From NCBI RefSeq assembly GCF_037198315.1, contig NZ_CP144913.1, positions 1,674,001-1,738,000 on the forward strand: a DNA stretch of 64,000 nt. The letters run 5' to 3'. The notes beneath the pieces are model-generated. The model did no database searches and was not told the DNA's origin. It worked only from the letters and a program-made list of their open reading frames with translations. Positions 7,802 to 17,186 of this stretch are shown here, piece after piece. The DNA is from Janibacter sp. A1S7 (GTDB lineage: Bacteria; Actinomycetota; Actinomycetes; Actinomycetales; Dermatophilaceae). Each line of letters begins with the position of its first letter. Positions within the stretch are counted from its first letter, which is position 1. The position numbers and the translations under genes are program-made.

Positions 7802-10800
7802 TCAGGCGACGTCGGCGGTGGTGGTGCCGACGACGGAGACGCTGGAGCCCTGCTGGGTCTTGTGCACCTGAACCTGGGTCGGGATCCGGGTGCGCATCTC
7901 GGTGACGTGGCTGACGACGCCGATCGTGCGGCCGCCGTCGCGCAGACGGTCCAGGACGTCGAGCACCTGCTCGAGGCTGTCCTGGTCCAGACTGCCGAAT
8001 CCCTCGTCGACGAAGAGGGTGCCGAACTCCCGACCACCGGACTCCTCCCGGATGGCGTCCGCGAGTCCCAGGGCCAGGGCCAGCGACGTGGTGAAGGACT
8101 CACCGCCGGAGAGGCTCGTGGTCGGCCGCACCCGTGACGTCCACAGGTCACGCACGACGAGCCCGAGCCCCCCGCGCCGCTGGCCCCGGGCGCCCGAGTC
8201 GTCATGACCCAGCTCATAGCGTCCGTCGGCCATGTCGACCAGCCGCTCGTTGGCCAGCTCGACGATGCGCTCGAGCCGGGCTGCCAGGACGAACGTGGAC
8301 AGCCGCATCCGCTTGTCGTTGTCGGAGCTCGTCCCGGTGACCAGGGTTGCCATGCGGGTCACCAGCGCAGCGTGCTCGACGGCCGGCCCGAGCTCCGCAC
8401 AGGCCCGGCGGACATGGTTGCCGACGGTGAGGAACTGTGTACGCACCGTCTGCGCCGACGCCTGGCGTCGGGCCATGGCCTCGGCGGCCTCCCGGGTGTC
8501 GCCGGCGACGACCTCGAGTGCGTCGAGGTCTGCTGGGGGCTCCTGCAGGGCAGCGACGACCTCGTCCTCCGCCAGCACGGCAGCCGCGGCCGCGTGCTGG
8601 GCCTCGTGGTCGTCGGCGGCCTGCGCGAGCTCGGACAGCGTCGACCTGGGCAGGGACGCTGCGACGACATCCGCCTCGTCGTCGAAGTCGCCCTCGCTGA
8701 GGGCCGCGGCCAGCAGGTCCACCGCCTCGGCGCACCGGGTGCTCGTGCGCTCGATCTCCGCGTCGGCCGCCAGGACCCGCTCCGTTGCGGCGAGCAGCGC
8801 GCGGTGCCCCCGGCGTGCGGTGGCGACCGCCGACGAGGCGGACTGCCCGACGTCCCGATCGTCCCGATCGTCCCGGACGGACACGGTGTCGGGGTCGGTC
8901 CCGGGTGGTCCCTCGTCGTCCGCGGTGGTCAGCAGGGGAGCGCAGGGACAGGTATCGGCGTGATCCTCGACGAGGCGGACCAACCGACGCGTGCACGCAG
9001 CGAGGTCGTCCTCGAGCTGGGTGTGCCGGGCACGGGACCCGGCCAGAGCCGCCACGGCCTCCTCGTGGGCTGTCGTCGCCCGCGCGACCGCTGCTGTGCA
9101 CGTCTCGGCCGCCCGCTCGACGTCCTCGAGCCGGGCGACGACCTCGTCGAGGGCAACCTGTTCCTCGCGCAGGGTCCTGCAGTCGCGGGACAGATCACCA
9201 TCGACGTCGATGTCAGGGAGCTCGTCGGCGGTGGTGAGTTCCCTGACGGCCTCCACCAGGTCGGCCGCCTTCGCCCTGGCCACCCCGAGTCGGGAGGCCA
9301 CGGCCTCGTCCCGGGTGCGCGACTGCTCCAGCCGGCTCTCGGTCACGACGATCCGCTCCCGCGCGGCATCGATCTGCTCAGGGGTGACCTGGTCACCTGC
9401 GGGCGCGGGCGCCGGGTGCTCCGTGGACCCGCAGACCGCACAGGCTGCACCGTCGACGAGCTGGGCCGACAACTCTCCCGCCATGGTGTCCAACCTCTGC
9501 TGGACGAGCTGGTGCAGGTGATCGCGGCGTGCCAGGACCTCTTCGTGGGCGCTCTGGCGCTCGTCGGTCGTCGTCCGCTGCTCGTCCTCGAGGTCGGTCA
9601 GGCTCCTCCGCGTCGTCATCAGCTCGGTCAGCCGATCGACCAGCGGGACCAGGCGAGCCAGCCGGTCCCCGGCCCGCGCGACCTGACTGCGCGTCTCCTC
9701 GACCTCCTCGGCCCGGTCACCGGCGCGGGCCACGGCCGCGGCCGCGGCCGTCACCTCCCGCGCCTGCGTGTCGACGAGCGCCTCGGAGCGGCGCAGGTCC
9801 TGCGCGAGCCGCTCGAGGTGCTCGGACTCGTGACGGGCCGTCGTGAGGGAGTCGTCCTGCTCCAGGAGGGCGTCCCGCACGCTGGTGAGCCCGTGGCCCC
9901 CGAGGTCGGGGAGCGAGGCGAGCGCGAGGTCACGAGCCCGGTGGGCGCTCGTGACCTCGCGCCGGGCCCGCTCGGCGGCAGAGACGAGTGGCAGCACGGC
10001 AGCGGCCTCACGAGCTCGCGCCAGCCGATGGCGACGCTCAACGTGCTCGTCCGCACGCTCGGCAAGTGCGTCGAGGTCGGACTGGGCGCGATGGCCACGC
10101 CGGCGGCGCTCCGCCTGGCGCCGACCTGTCTCCAGTGCGGTTCGTGCGGCCGAGGCCCGGATGCGTGTGTCGTCCACGAGTGTCATGACCTCACCGGCGT
10201 GGGCGTCGAGCGCGGCGTCAACGGTGTCGACGACCGCCACGAGCTCGTCGGGGTCGAGCTGGTCGAGCGGCGGATCGACCCCGGTCGCTGCCCAGGACCC
10301 GTCCACCTCCGACAGCTCGACGTCCGTCTCGGCGAGCAGCTCGGTCAGTCTCCCGGTGTGCCCGGCCAGTGCCGCCCGGGCGGCGGTGAGGGTGGCCTGC
10401 GCCCGCTGCCGCTGGTCGGTGAGCCTCTGCTCCACCGACACGTAGTCGGTGACGTCGAAGAGGCGCTCGAGGACAGCCCTTCGCTCCTCGTCGGTGGCGC
10501 GGAGGAAGGCCGCGAAGTCGCCCTGGGGGAGCATGACCACACGTCGGAACTGGTCCAGCCCCATGCCCAGGAGATCGTCGAGCACCCGTGCTGCCTCGTC
10601 GATGCGAGAGCTGAGCGACTGCCAGCGGCCGCCGACGTACTCGTCGAGCTGGACGTGGGCCGGCTCGGTGGTGGTGCCGTCGCCGCGCTTCTTGGGTCGC
10701 TCGTAGGCCGGGCTGCGTGTGATCCGCAGCCGTCGGCCCGACAGGGTCAGCTCGAGGATCACCACGGTCGCCTCCGACGCCGCGGCGTGCTGGCTGCGCA

Positions 10801-10993
10801 AGGACGTCGTGAGCCGGTCGCCGGGGACGTTGGCGTACAGCGCGAAGCAGATGGCGTCCAGCAGACTCGTCTTGCCCGAGCCGGTCGGTCCGTGGATGAG
10901 GTAGAGGCCCGAGGCGCTGAGGTCCTCGAGGTCGAGGTCGACGGTCCCGGCGAAGGGGCCGAAGGCGGTTGCCGTCAGGTGGTGGAGCCTCAT
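7802..10993 (-). CDS. sbcC: SbcC (Rad50-like) exonuclease ATPase subunit
   Basis: 1063 residues. N-terminal ABC ATPase half with Walker A GPTGSGKTS (about residues 35-43), long coiled-coil arms rich in Arg/Glu/Ala, a zinc hook CAVCGSTEH near residue 516, and the C-terminal half with signature SLSGGESF and Walker B TLFVDEGFGSLD. With SbcD it forms the structure-specific nuclease that opens hairpins and processes DNA ends. The start overlaps the sbcD stop by 4 nt, so the pair is coupled. The C-terminus ends in a short polar tail (TTTADVA). Confidence 0.96.
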   Translation of the reverse strand: MRLHHLTATAFGPFAGTVDLDLEDLSASGLYLIHGPTGSGKTSLLDAICFALYANVPGDRLTTSLRSQHAAASEATVVILELTLSGRRLRITRSPAYERPKKRGDGTTTEPAHVQLDEYVGGRWQSLSSRIDEAARVLDDLLGMGLDQFRRVVMLPQGDFAAFLRATDEERRAVLERLFDVTDYVSVEQRLTDQRQRAQATLTAARAALAGHTGRLTELLAETDVELSEVDGSWAATGVDPPLDQLDPDELVAVVDTVDAALDAHAGEVMTLVDDTRIRASAARTALETGRRQAERRRRGHRAQSDLDALAERADEHVERRHRLARAREAAAVLPLVSAAERARREVTSAHRARDLALASLPDLGGHGLTSVRDALLEQDDSLTTARHESEHLERLAQDLRRSEALVDTQAREVTAAAAAVARAGDRAEEVEETRSQVARAGDRLARLVPLVDRLTELMTTRRSLTDLEDEQRTTTDERQSAHEEVLARRDHLHQLVQQRLDTMAGELSAQLVDGAACAVCGSTEHPAPAPAGDQVTPEQIDAARERIVVTESRLEQSRTRDEAVASRLGVARAKAADLVEAVRELTTADELPDIDVDGDLSRDCRTLREEQVALDEVVARLEDVERAAETCTAAVARATTAHEEAVAALAGSRARHTQLEDDLAACTRRLVRLVEDHADTCPCAPLLTTADDEGPPGTDPDTVSVRDDRDDRDVGQSASSAVATARRGHRALLAATERVLAADAEIERTSTRCAEAVDLLAAALSEGDFDDEADVVAASLPRSTLSELAQAADDHEAQHAAAAAVLAEDEVVAALQEPPADLDALEVVAGDTREAAEAMARRQASAQTVRTQFLTVGNHVRRACAELGPAVEHAALVTRMATLVTGTSSDNDKRMRLSTFVLAARLERIVELANERLVDMADGRYELGHDDSGARGQRRGGLGLVVRDLWTSRVRPTTSLSGGESFTTSLALALGLADAIREESGGREFGTLFVDEGFGSLDQDSLEQVLDVLDRLRDGGRTIGVVSHVTEMRTRIPTQVQVHKTQQGSSVSVVGTTTADVA

Positions 10994-12165
10994 GCCGCTC
11001 CACGCTCACGAGTGCGGCCCTCGTCCTCGTGGTCCCCGCGCGCTGCACGTCCGGCCTCGAGCGCGTCCCGGAGCAGTCGGGTCTCGGCCTGGTCGGCGCC
11101 TGCACCCCGACGCACGTCCTCGACGAAGTCGCAGCAGACGTCCAGCGGCTCCCGACGAGCGACCTTGGCGGCGTAGCTGCGCTCGGGCAGGGCCTCGCCC
11201 TGCGGGTCGAAACGCAGCTGCAGCACGTGTGGGAATCGTCGCGCGATCTGCTCCAGGGCCCCTACGGGACGGATCGGGTCGGTCAGCGTGACCTGGACCC
11301 AGGCATCCTCCGCCCGGCTGTGGCGCGCGTCGGCGAGGACCTCCTCGAGGGTGCCGCGTACCTGCGCCAGGGAACGGTGGACCGGGGCCGCGACCTGCTC
11401 GACCCGGACGCGGTCGTCGGCGTCGAGGTCGAGCAGCAACGTGCCCTTGGTGTGGTGCGTCTCGCTGAAGGACATGGCGATCGGTGAACCGCTGTAGCGA
11501 ATCGTCTCGGCGACCTGTTGGCTCCCGTGCAGGTGCCCGAGCGCCGCGTAGGCGACACCGTCGAAGGTGCCCGTCGGGACCATCGCCACCCCACCGGTGC
11601 TGATGTCACGCTCGGAGTCGCTCGTCGCACCGCCCCCCACGAAGCAGTGCGCCATGGCGATCGTCCTGGGGCCACGCGTCTCGGCATCCGCCCGGACCCG
11701 GTCCATGGCGGCGCCGAGAACCGCGGTGTGGGTGCGCGTGTCGACGCCCAGCTCCTCGGTCACCGAGGACGCGGCCGGCTCCAGGTAGGGGAGTGGGTAG
11801 ACCGCTGCGTCACCGACCATGACCGGTGCGCCGATCGAGCCCGGATCGGAGCGGATGTGCAGGCCCGCCCGGGAGAGCAGGTCGGAGGCGAAACCGAGGC
11901 GGATCGCCGAGTCGTGGTTGCCGCTGGAGATGATCACCTGCGACCCGGCGTCGATGAGCCGCGTCACCGCCTCCGACAACAGCCGCACGGCGTCCGGCGG
12001 CGGAAGCGCCCGGTCGTAGACGTCGCCGGCGACGAGGACCGCGTCCACCGACTCGTCACGCACCGTGGTCACGAGGTGGTCCACGAACTCCGCCTGCGCG
12101 TCCAGCAGTCCCACCCCGTGGAAGGAGCGGCCCAGGTGCCAGTCGGAGGTGTGGAGCAGCTTCAT
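10990..12165 (-). CDS. sbcD: SbcD (Mre11-like) exonuclease subunit
   Basis: 391 residues from ATG 12165 (MKLLHTSDWHLG). The metallophosphoesterase motifs are in order: HTSDWHLG, VAGDVYDR, SSGNHDS, and later HCFVGG and LGHLHG. These bind the two Mn ions of the nuclease. An open frame extends 55 codons upstream but the added residues resemble no Mre11, and a TAGCGT box lies 7 nt before ATG 12165. Cotranscribed with sbcC. Confidence 0.96.
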   Translation of the reverse strand: MKLLHTSDWHLGRSFHGVGLLDAQAEFVDHLVTTVRDESVDAVLVAGDVYDRALPPPDAVRLLSEAVTRLIDAGSQVIISSGNHDSAIRLGFASDLLSRAGLHIRSDPGSIGAPVMVGDAAVYPLPYLEPAASSVTEELGVDTRTHTAVLGAAMDRVRADAETRGPRTIAMAHCFVGGGATSDSERDISTGGVAMVPTGTFDGVAYAALGHLHGSQQVAETIRYSGSPIAMSFSETHHTKGTLLLDLDADDRVRVEQVAAPVHRSLAQVRGTLEEVLADARHSRAEDAWVQVTLTDPIRPVGALEQIARRFPHVLQLRFDPQGEALPERSYAAKVARREPLDVCCDFVEDVRRGAGADQAETRLLRDALEAGRAARGDHEDEGRTRERGAA

Positions 12166-12172
12166 GGTCTCC

Positions 12173-12178
12173 ACGCTA
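12173..12178 (-). promoter_or_regulatory. -10 box for sbcDC
   Basis: TAGCGT on the minus strand, 7 nt before ATG 12165, predicts a leaderless or nearly leaderless transcript. Confidence 0.5.
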
Positions 12179-12282
12179 TGAGGAGGCACCGACAACGGCG
12201 CGGTGCGACACCCCCTTCGCCAGATGGTCGTGATCGGCGCATCCGACCCCGGTCTGATCTGTTCACCGGAGGCGGCCCTCGG

Positions 12283-12288
12283 TACATT
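12283..12288 (+). promoter_or_regulatory. Possible -10 box for the GCS2-family gene
   Basis: TACATT, with a weak TTCACC 15 nt upstream, precedes ATG 12323 by 34 nt. The 157-bp sbcD/GCS2 gap also holds one CGAAGGGGG copy (12211-12219, minus orientation). Confidence 0.35.
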
Positions 12289-12322
12289 CGACTCAGCCGA
12301 CGCTCGGCGAGAGGCGGAATCC

Positions 12323-13804
12323 ATGGGCAAGGAAGTCAGGACCCGGAGCTACACACGCGAGGAACGGCAGCGTTACCGGGAGAAGGTGCGCCAGAACCTC
12401 GACGTCTTCGAGCGGATGCTCGCCGAGAGCGTCTTCGAGGACGACGTGCCCCTGACCGGTCTGGAGATCGAGCTCAATCTCGTCGACGAGCAGAACCAGC
12501 CGGCCTTCGTCAACGACGAGGTGCTCGAGTCGATCGCCGATCCGGACTACCAGACCGAGCTCGCGCAGTTCAACATCGAGCTGAACGTCGCGCCCCGCCC
12601 GCTGCCGGGGGACTCCGCCCTGGATCTGGAGACCGCGCTGCGGGACTCGCTCAACCGCGCTGACGAGAAGGCGGCGGAGCGCGGCGCCCGGCTCCTCCCG
12701 ATCGGGATCCTCCCCACCATCCGGCAGGAGCACTTCCAGGGGGAGTGGATCAGCGCGAACAACCGCTACACCGCGCTCAACGACTCGATCTTCACCGCTC
12801 GCGGTGAGGATGTCGTCATCGACATCGAGGGACCGACGGGCGAGCGGCTCAACTGCTTCGCGGACTCGATCGCCCCGGAGTCGGCCTGCACGTCGGTACA
12901 GCTGCACCTGCAGGTCGGTCCGACCCAGTTCGCCGACCACTGGAACGCCGCCCAGGCCATCTCGGCGGCACAGGTCGCGCTCGCGGCGAACTCGCCGTTC
13001 TTCTTCGGCAAGCGACTGCACGCGGAGACCCGCATCGCGCTGTTCTCGCAGGCCACGGACACCCGGCCGATCGAGCTGAAGAACCAGGGGGTGCGCCCGC
13101 GCGTGTTCTTCGGGGACCGGTGGATCACCTCGATCTTCGACCTCTTCGAGGAGAACGTGCGCTACTTCCCGGCGCTCCTCGCCGAGGTCACCGACGAGGA
13201 CCCCATCGCCGTGCTCGACGAGGGTGGCACCCCGCAGCTCGGCGAGCTGAACCTGCACAACGGCACCGTCTACCGATGGAACCGTCCGATCTACGAACCC
13301 GGTGGCGGCACACCGCACGTGCGGGTGGAGAACCGGGTGCTCCCGGCCGGCCCGACGATCATCGACGTCCTGGCGAATGCGGCGTTCTACTACGGGGTCG
13401 TTCGCACGCTCGCGCACGAGGACCGGCCGGTGTGGACCCGGATGTCCTTCCCTGCCGCCCAGGCCAACTTCGAGGCCGCGGCCCGGGACGGGCTGACGGC
13501 CCGGTTGTACTGGCCGGGCCTGGGGCAGCTGACGGCGGACGAGCTGACCGTGCGGCACCTGCTGCCGATGGCCCGCAGTGGTCTGGAGGACTGGGGGGTC
13601 TCCTCGGCGGTGATCACGAGGTACCTCGACGTCATCGAGGGACGGTGCACCTCCGGCGTCAACGGTTCCGTGTGGCAGACCGAGTGCGTCGCTCGCCTCG
13701 AGGAGGGTGGGCTCGATCGCGCGGCCGCACTCGCCGAGATGGTCGGGCGCTACCGCGACCTGATGAGCCGCAACGAGCCGGTCCACACCTGGGCACTACC
13801 CTGA
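12323..13804 (+). CDS. Glutamate-cysteine ligase family (GCS2) protein
   Basis: 493 residues from ATG 12323 (MGKEVRTRSYTREERQRYR); an upstream GTG at 12203 would add 40 unconserved residues. Conserved GCS2-type features are LTGLEIELNLVD (metal/ATP-binding glutamates), FNIELNVAPRPL, and RVENRVLPAGPTI. Enzymes of this superfamily couple glutamate and cysteine; actinobacteria mostly use mycothiol rather than glutathione, so the substrate here is uncertain and another carboxylate-amine ligation is possible. No egt or gsh genes adjoin it. Its stop is overlapped by the OsmC -10 box. Confidence 0.8.
   Translation: MGKEVRTRSYTREERQRYREKVRQNLDVFERMLAESVFEDDVPLTGLEIELNLVDEQNQPAFVNDEVLESIADPDYQTELAQFNIELNVAPRPLPGDSALDLETALRDSLNRADEKAAERGARLLPIGILPTIRQEHFQGEWISANNRYTALNDSIFTARGEDVVIDIEGPTGERLNCFADSIAPESACTSVQLHLQVGPTQFADHWNAAQAISAAQVALAANSPFFFGKRLHAETRIALFSQATDTRPIELKNQGVRPRVFFGDRWITSIFDLFEENVRYFPALLAEVTDEDPIAVLDEGGTPQLGELNLHNGTVYRWNRPIYEPGGGTPHVRVENRVLPAGPTIIDVLANAAFYYGVVRTLAHEDRPVWTRMSFPAAQANFEAAARDGLTARLYWPGLGQLTADELTVRHLLPMARSGLEDWGVSSAVITRYLDVIEGRCTSGVNGSVWQTECVARLEEGGLDRAAALAEMVGRYRDLMSRNEPVHTWALP
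13797..13802 (+). promoter_or_regulatory. -10 box giving a leaderless OsmC mRNA
   Basis: TACCCT with exactly 6 nt to ATG 13809; it overlaps the stop codon region of the upstream gene. Confidence 0.5.
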
Positions 13805-13808
13805 GGCC

Positions 13809-14282
13809 ATGGTTGCCGATGACACCACCCGCACGGACGAGTCGACCGGCGGTAGCGGCCCCGGGCACCGCAGCGTCGAGCTGACGCGTGAGGCCTTGGG
13901 GCGGTATGAGATCCGCAACGCCCGAGGCGGCGCGATCACCGTCGGTGACGGCAGCACGGATGACTTCACCCCGGTCGAGCTGCTCCTGGCAGCGCTCGCC
14001 GGGTGCAGCTCCGTCGATGTCGACCACATCACCTCCCGACGGGCGGAACCGGAGAAGTTCGTCGTCGTCGCCGAGGGGGAGAAGGCCTCGACGCCCGCGG
14101 ACGGGAACCACATGACGGACCTCGAGGTCACCTTCCGACTGGCATTCCCCGAGGGCGAAGGGGGCGACGCGGCGCGGGCCGCCGTCCCCCGCTCGGTGGC
14201 GCAGTCCCGGGACCGCCTGTGCACCGTCTCTCGCACGGTGCAGCTGGGCATGCCCGTGGCGATGACCGCGCGGGACTCGTAG
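13809..14282 (+). CDS. OsmC family protein
   Basis: 157 residues. The OsmC/Ohr fold is recognisable from FTPVELLLAALAGCSSVDVDHITSRR (first redox cysteine) and SRDRLCTVSRTVQLG (second cysteine). Such proteins are thiol peroxidases acting on organic hydroperoxides; subgroup and reductant are not evident. Residues 1-25 are a variable polar extension. Followed 7 nt later by a flavin monooxygenase, so the two may share a transcript. Confidence 0.9.
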   Translation: MVADDTTRTDESTGGSGPGHRSVELTREALGRYEIRNARGGAITVGDGSTDDFTPVELLLAALAGCSSVDVDHITSRRAEPEKFVVVAEGEKASTPADGNHMTDLEVTFRLAFPEGEGGDAARAAVPRSVAQSRDRLCTVSRTVQLGMPVAMTARDS

Positions 14283-14289
14283 GGGGAGG

Positions 14290-15324
14290 ATGCGCACCCA
14301 CGTCGACATCGTGGTCATCGGTGGGGGACAGGCGGGACTGGCCTGCGGGTACTACCTGCGTCGAGCCGGTCTCGACCACCTGATCCTGGATCGCCAGGGC
14401 TCCGCAGGAGGGGCCTGGCAGTCCACCTGGCCCTCGCTTCGCCTGTTCTCCTCGTCGGCCCACTCCTCGTTGCCCGGACGGCCGATGCCGCCACACCCGG
14501 ACACCTTCCCGCCGGTCGAGCACGCGGTCAGCTACTTGTCCGAGTACGAGCGTCGCTACGACCTGCCGATCGAGCGTCCTGTCCGGGTCGTGGACGTGCA
14601 CTCGCTCGATGACGGCCTCGAGGTGATCACCGATCGGGGCCACGTGAGCGCCCGCTACGTCATCAACGCCACCGGGACGTGGACTGCCCCCTTCGTCCCG
14701 CAGGTGGAGGGCGCCTCGACCTTCCGGGGGCGACAGCTGCACAGCGCCCACTACCGGGGACCGCACGCCTTCGCCGGTCAGCACGTCGCGGTCGTCGGTG
14801 GCGGCAACTCCGGCGTGCAGGTCACCGCGGACCTGGTCGACCACGCCGAGCAGGTCTCGTTGGTCTCGGCCCGACGGTTGCGGTTCCTGCCCGACGACGT
14901 CGACGGACGACACCTGTTCGACCAGGCCACCGCCCGGCTCGAGGAGGAGGACGCAGAGGCGGCCTTCGTCGGCAACATCGTGGCACTGCCGCAGGTGCGG
15001 GTCGCCCGGGCGAAGGGGGCGCTGCGGCTGCGGGCGATGTTCGACCGGATGACTGCGCACGGTGCGATCATCGGTCGTGAGCACCTCGACCTGGACGCCG
15101 TCATCTGGTGCACCGGCTTCCGACCGGCGTTGCGGCACCTGCGATCGCTCGGGCTGCGGACGTCCAAGGGGATCCCGGACGTGGCGGGCAACCGCTCGGT
15201 CAAGGACCCGCGGGTGTGCTTCGTCGGCTACGGCGACTGGACTGGACCGGCCTCCGCCACGCTCATCGGTGTCGGGCGCACGGCCAAGGCGCTCGTGGCC
15301 GAGCTCGACGGTGAGCTTCACTGA
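14290..15324 (+). CDS. Flavin-dependent monooxygenase / NAD(P)-binding oxidoreductase
   Basis: 344 residues. Two dinucleotide-binding motifs are clear: GGGQAGLACGYYL (FAD, about residues 11-23) and VVGGGNSGVQ (NADPH, about 172-181), with the ATG motif NATGTW in between and WCTGFRP near residue 275. This is the YhhX/ArsO/CzcO-like class (300-400 residues), whose members oxygenate small substrates or act in metal or arsenic stress loci. No ars genes are adjacent, so the substrate is unknown. RBS AGGGGGAGG precedes ATG 14290. Confidence 0.85.
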   Translation: MRTHVDIVVIGGGQAGLACGYYLRRAGLDHLILDRQGSAGGAWQSTWPSLRLFSSSAHSSLPGRPMPPHPDTFPPVEHAVSYLSEYERRYDLPIERPVRVVDVHSLDDGLEVITDRGHVSARYVINATGTWTAPFVPQVEGASTFRGRQLHSAHYRGPHAFAGQHVAVVGGGNSGVQVTADLVDHAEQVSLVSARRLRFLPDDVDGRHLFDQATARLEEEDAEAAFVGNIVALPQVRVARAKGALRLRAMFDRMTAHGAIIGREHLDLDAVIWCTGFRPALRHLRSLGLRTSKGIPDVAGNRSVKDPRVCFVGYGDWTGPASATLIGVGRTAKALVAELDGELH

Positions 15325-15338
15325 GGCGAACGCGCCAC

Positions 15339-15344
15339 TAGGCT
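15339..15344 (+). promoter_or_regulatory. -10 box giving a leaderless yciO-like mRNA
   Basis: TAGGCT with exactly 6 nt to ATG 15351. Confidence 0.55.
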
Positions 15345-15350
15345 GGGGCA

Positions 15351-15971
15351 ATGGCAACCTTCGTCGAAGTCCACCCGGACAACCCGCAACCGCGCAGCGT
15401 CGGCAAGGTCGTCGAGCGTGTGCGCGAAGGCGCTCTCGTCGCGTTCCCCACCGACTCCGGCTACGCCCTCGGCGGTCGACTGGACGACCAGCAGGTCAAG
15501 GACCGCATCCGCGACATCCGTCGACTCGACGACCGGCACCACTACACCCTGCTGTGCGCCGACTTCGCCCAGCTCGGTCAGCTCGTGCACATCGACAACT
15601 CGGTCTTCCGGGCGATCAAGGCGGCCACCCCCGGTCCGTACACCTTCATCCTCCCGGCGACGAAGGAGGTGCCGCGCCGTCTGCTGCACGCCAAGAAGAA
15701 GACCGTCGGCGTGCGGATCCCGGACAACCCGCTGACCAGGGCGCTGCTCGAGGGACTCGGTGACCCGATGCTCACCTCGACCCTGCTGCTCCCGGGCGAG
15801 GAGCGCACCCCCACCTTCGGCTGGGACGTCAAGGAGGCGCTCGACCACCAGGTCGACATCGTCATCGACGCCGGTGAGGTGTCCACCGAGCCGACGACCG
15901 TGGTCGACCTCTCCGGGGACGGTGCCGAGATCGCCCGTTACGGCGCGGGCGATCCCGCCCCCTTCGAGTAG
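15351..15971 (+). CDS. YciO/Sua5/YrdC family protein (threonylcarbamoyladenylate synthase fold)
   Basis: 206 residues. YrdC-domain motifs are ALVAFPTDSGYALG, the KTVGVRIPDNP signature and LTSTLLLPGE. The closest recognisable subgroup is YciO (single YrdC domain, 206 residues), a paralogue of TsaC/Sua5, which makes threonylcarbamoyl-AMP for tRNA t6A. YciO itself has weak or uncertain t6A activity in E. coli, so a housekeeping t6A role is not assured; a second Sua5-type gene elsewhere would be expected. Convergent with kbl, 20 bp apart. Confidence 0.88.
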   Translation: MATFVEVHPDNPQPRSVGKVVERVREGALVAFPTDSGYALGGRLDDQQVKDRIRDIRRLDDRHHYTLLCADFAQLGQLVHIDNSVFRAIKAATPGPYTFILPATKEVPRRLLHAKKKTVGVRIPDNPLTRALLEGLGDPMLTSTLLLPGEERTPTFGWDVKEALDHQVDIVIDAGEVSTEPTTVVDLSGDGAEIARYGAGDPAPFE

Positions 15972-15991
15972 TCGGTCGGCGATGACCGTGA

Positions 15992-17185
15992 TCAGGCGTC
16001 TCCGAGCACCTCGGTCCGGGCCGTGACGAACGCGGCCACGCAGGTCCGCACATCCTCCTCGCTGTGCGCGGCGGAGAGCTGCACACGGATGCGGGCGGCG
16101 CCCTGGGGGACGACCGGGTAGGAGAAGGCGATGACGTACACGCCGTGCTCGAGCATGGCATCGGCGATCTGACCCGCCTGACGGGCGCCGTCCTCACCGG
16201 GGAACATCACCGGCACGATCGGGTGCTCGCCCGGCAGCAGGTCGAAGCCGGCGTCGGCCATCAGCTCACGGAAGAGGGCGGTGTTGCGCCGCAGGGTCGC
16301 CCGGGCATCCGTGGATGTCCGGGCGATCTCGATGGCCTTGAGCGAACCAGCGGCCACCACCGGGGCGAGGGCATTGGAGAAGAGGTACGGCCGGGAACGC
16401 TGACGCAGCAGGGCGACCACCTCCGCCGGTCCGCAGACGTAGCCGCCACTGGCACCACCCAGAGCCTTGCCGAGGGTTCCGGTGAGCAGGTCCACCCGGT
16501 CGGCGACCCCGCAGGCCTCGGGGGTGCCACCGCCCCCGGCGCCGATGAACCCGACCGCGTGCGAGTCGTCGACGAGGACCATCGCCCCGTACTCCTCGGC
16601 AAGGTCGCAGATCTGCTCCAGGGGAGCGAGGTAGCCGTCCATGGAGAAGACGCCGTCGGTGACGATGACGGTGCGGCGCGCCCCCTTCGCCGCCTCGAGT
16701 TGGGTTTTCAGGTCGTCCATGTCGGCATTGGCATACCGGTAGCGGGCCGCCTTGCTCAGCCGGATCCCGTCGATGAGCGAGGCGTGGTTGAGGGCATCGG
16801 AGATGATCGCGTCCTCCGGGCCGAAGAGCACCTCGAAGACGCCGCCGTTGGCGTCGAAGCAGCTCGAGTAGAGGATCGTGTCCTCGGTGCCGAGGAAGTC
16901 CGACAGCACGGCCTCCAGCCGGGTGTGCAGCTCCTGGGTGCCGCAGATGAAACGCACGCTCGCCATACCGAACCCCCACTCCTGCAGGGCTCCCGAAGCC
17001 GCGGCGAGGACGTCCGTGTGGTCGGCCAGACCAAGGTAGTTGTTGGCGCAGAAGTTCAGCGCCTGCGTCTTGGTCGTCGTGATGTGCGCCTGTTGCGGGC
17101 TGGTCAGCTCACGCTCGTCCTTCCACAGTCCGTCGTCGCGGATCTCCTGCAGGGTCGCGGCCAGTTCGTCCTTGAATCCGTACAT
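15992..17185 (-). CDS. kbl: Glycine C-acetyltransferase (2-amino-3-ketobutyrate CoA ligase)
   Basis: 397 residues, exact family length. PLP enzyme of the alpha-oxoamine synthase family: cofactor motifs [10 protein letters not shown] and the Schiff-base lysine in [12 protein letters not shown] (about residue 245), plus [12 protein letters not shown] near the N-terminus. It cleaves 2-amino-3-ketobutyrate with CoA to glycine and acetyl-CoA, the second step of threonine degradation. It starts 1 nt after tdh ends, so both are in one operon. Confidence 0.97.
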   Translation of the reverse strand: MYGFKDELAATLQEIRDDGLWKDERELTSPQQAHITTTKTQALNFCANNYLGLADHTDVLAAASGALQEWGFGMASVRFICGTQELHTRLEAVLSDFLGTEDTILYSSCFDANGGVFEVLFGPEDAIISDALNHASLIDGIRLSKAARYRYANADMDDLKTQLEAAKGARRTVIVTDGVFSMDGYLAPLEQICDLAEEYGAMVLVDDSHAVGFIGAGGGGTPEACGVADRVDLLTGTLGKALGGASGGYVCGPAEVVALLRQRSRPYLFSNALAPVVAAGSLKAIEIARTSTDARATLRRNTALFRELMADAGFDLLPGEHPIVPVMFPGEDGARQAGQIADAMLEHGVYVIAFSYPVVPQGAARIRVQLSAAHSEEDVRTCVAAFVTARTEVLGDA

Positions 17186-17186
17186 C

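Noticed and set aside
8204..11176. A 990-codon plus-strand open frame opposite sbcC
   Set aside because: Antisense of a clear SbcC with all motifs; composition is typical of shadow frames.
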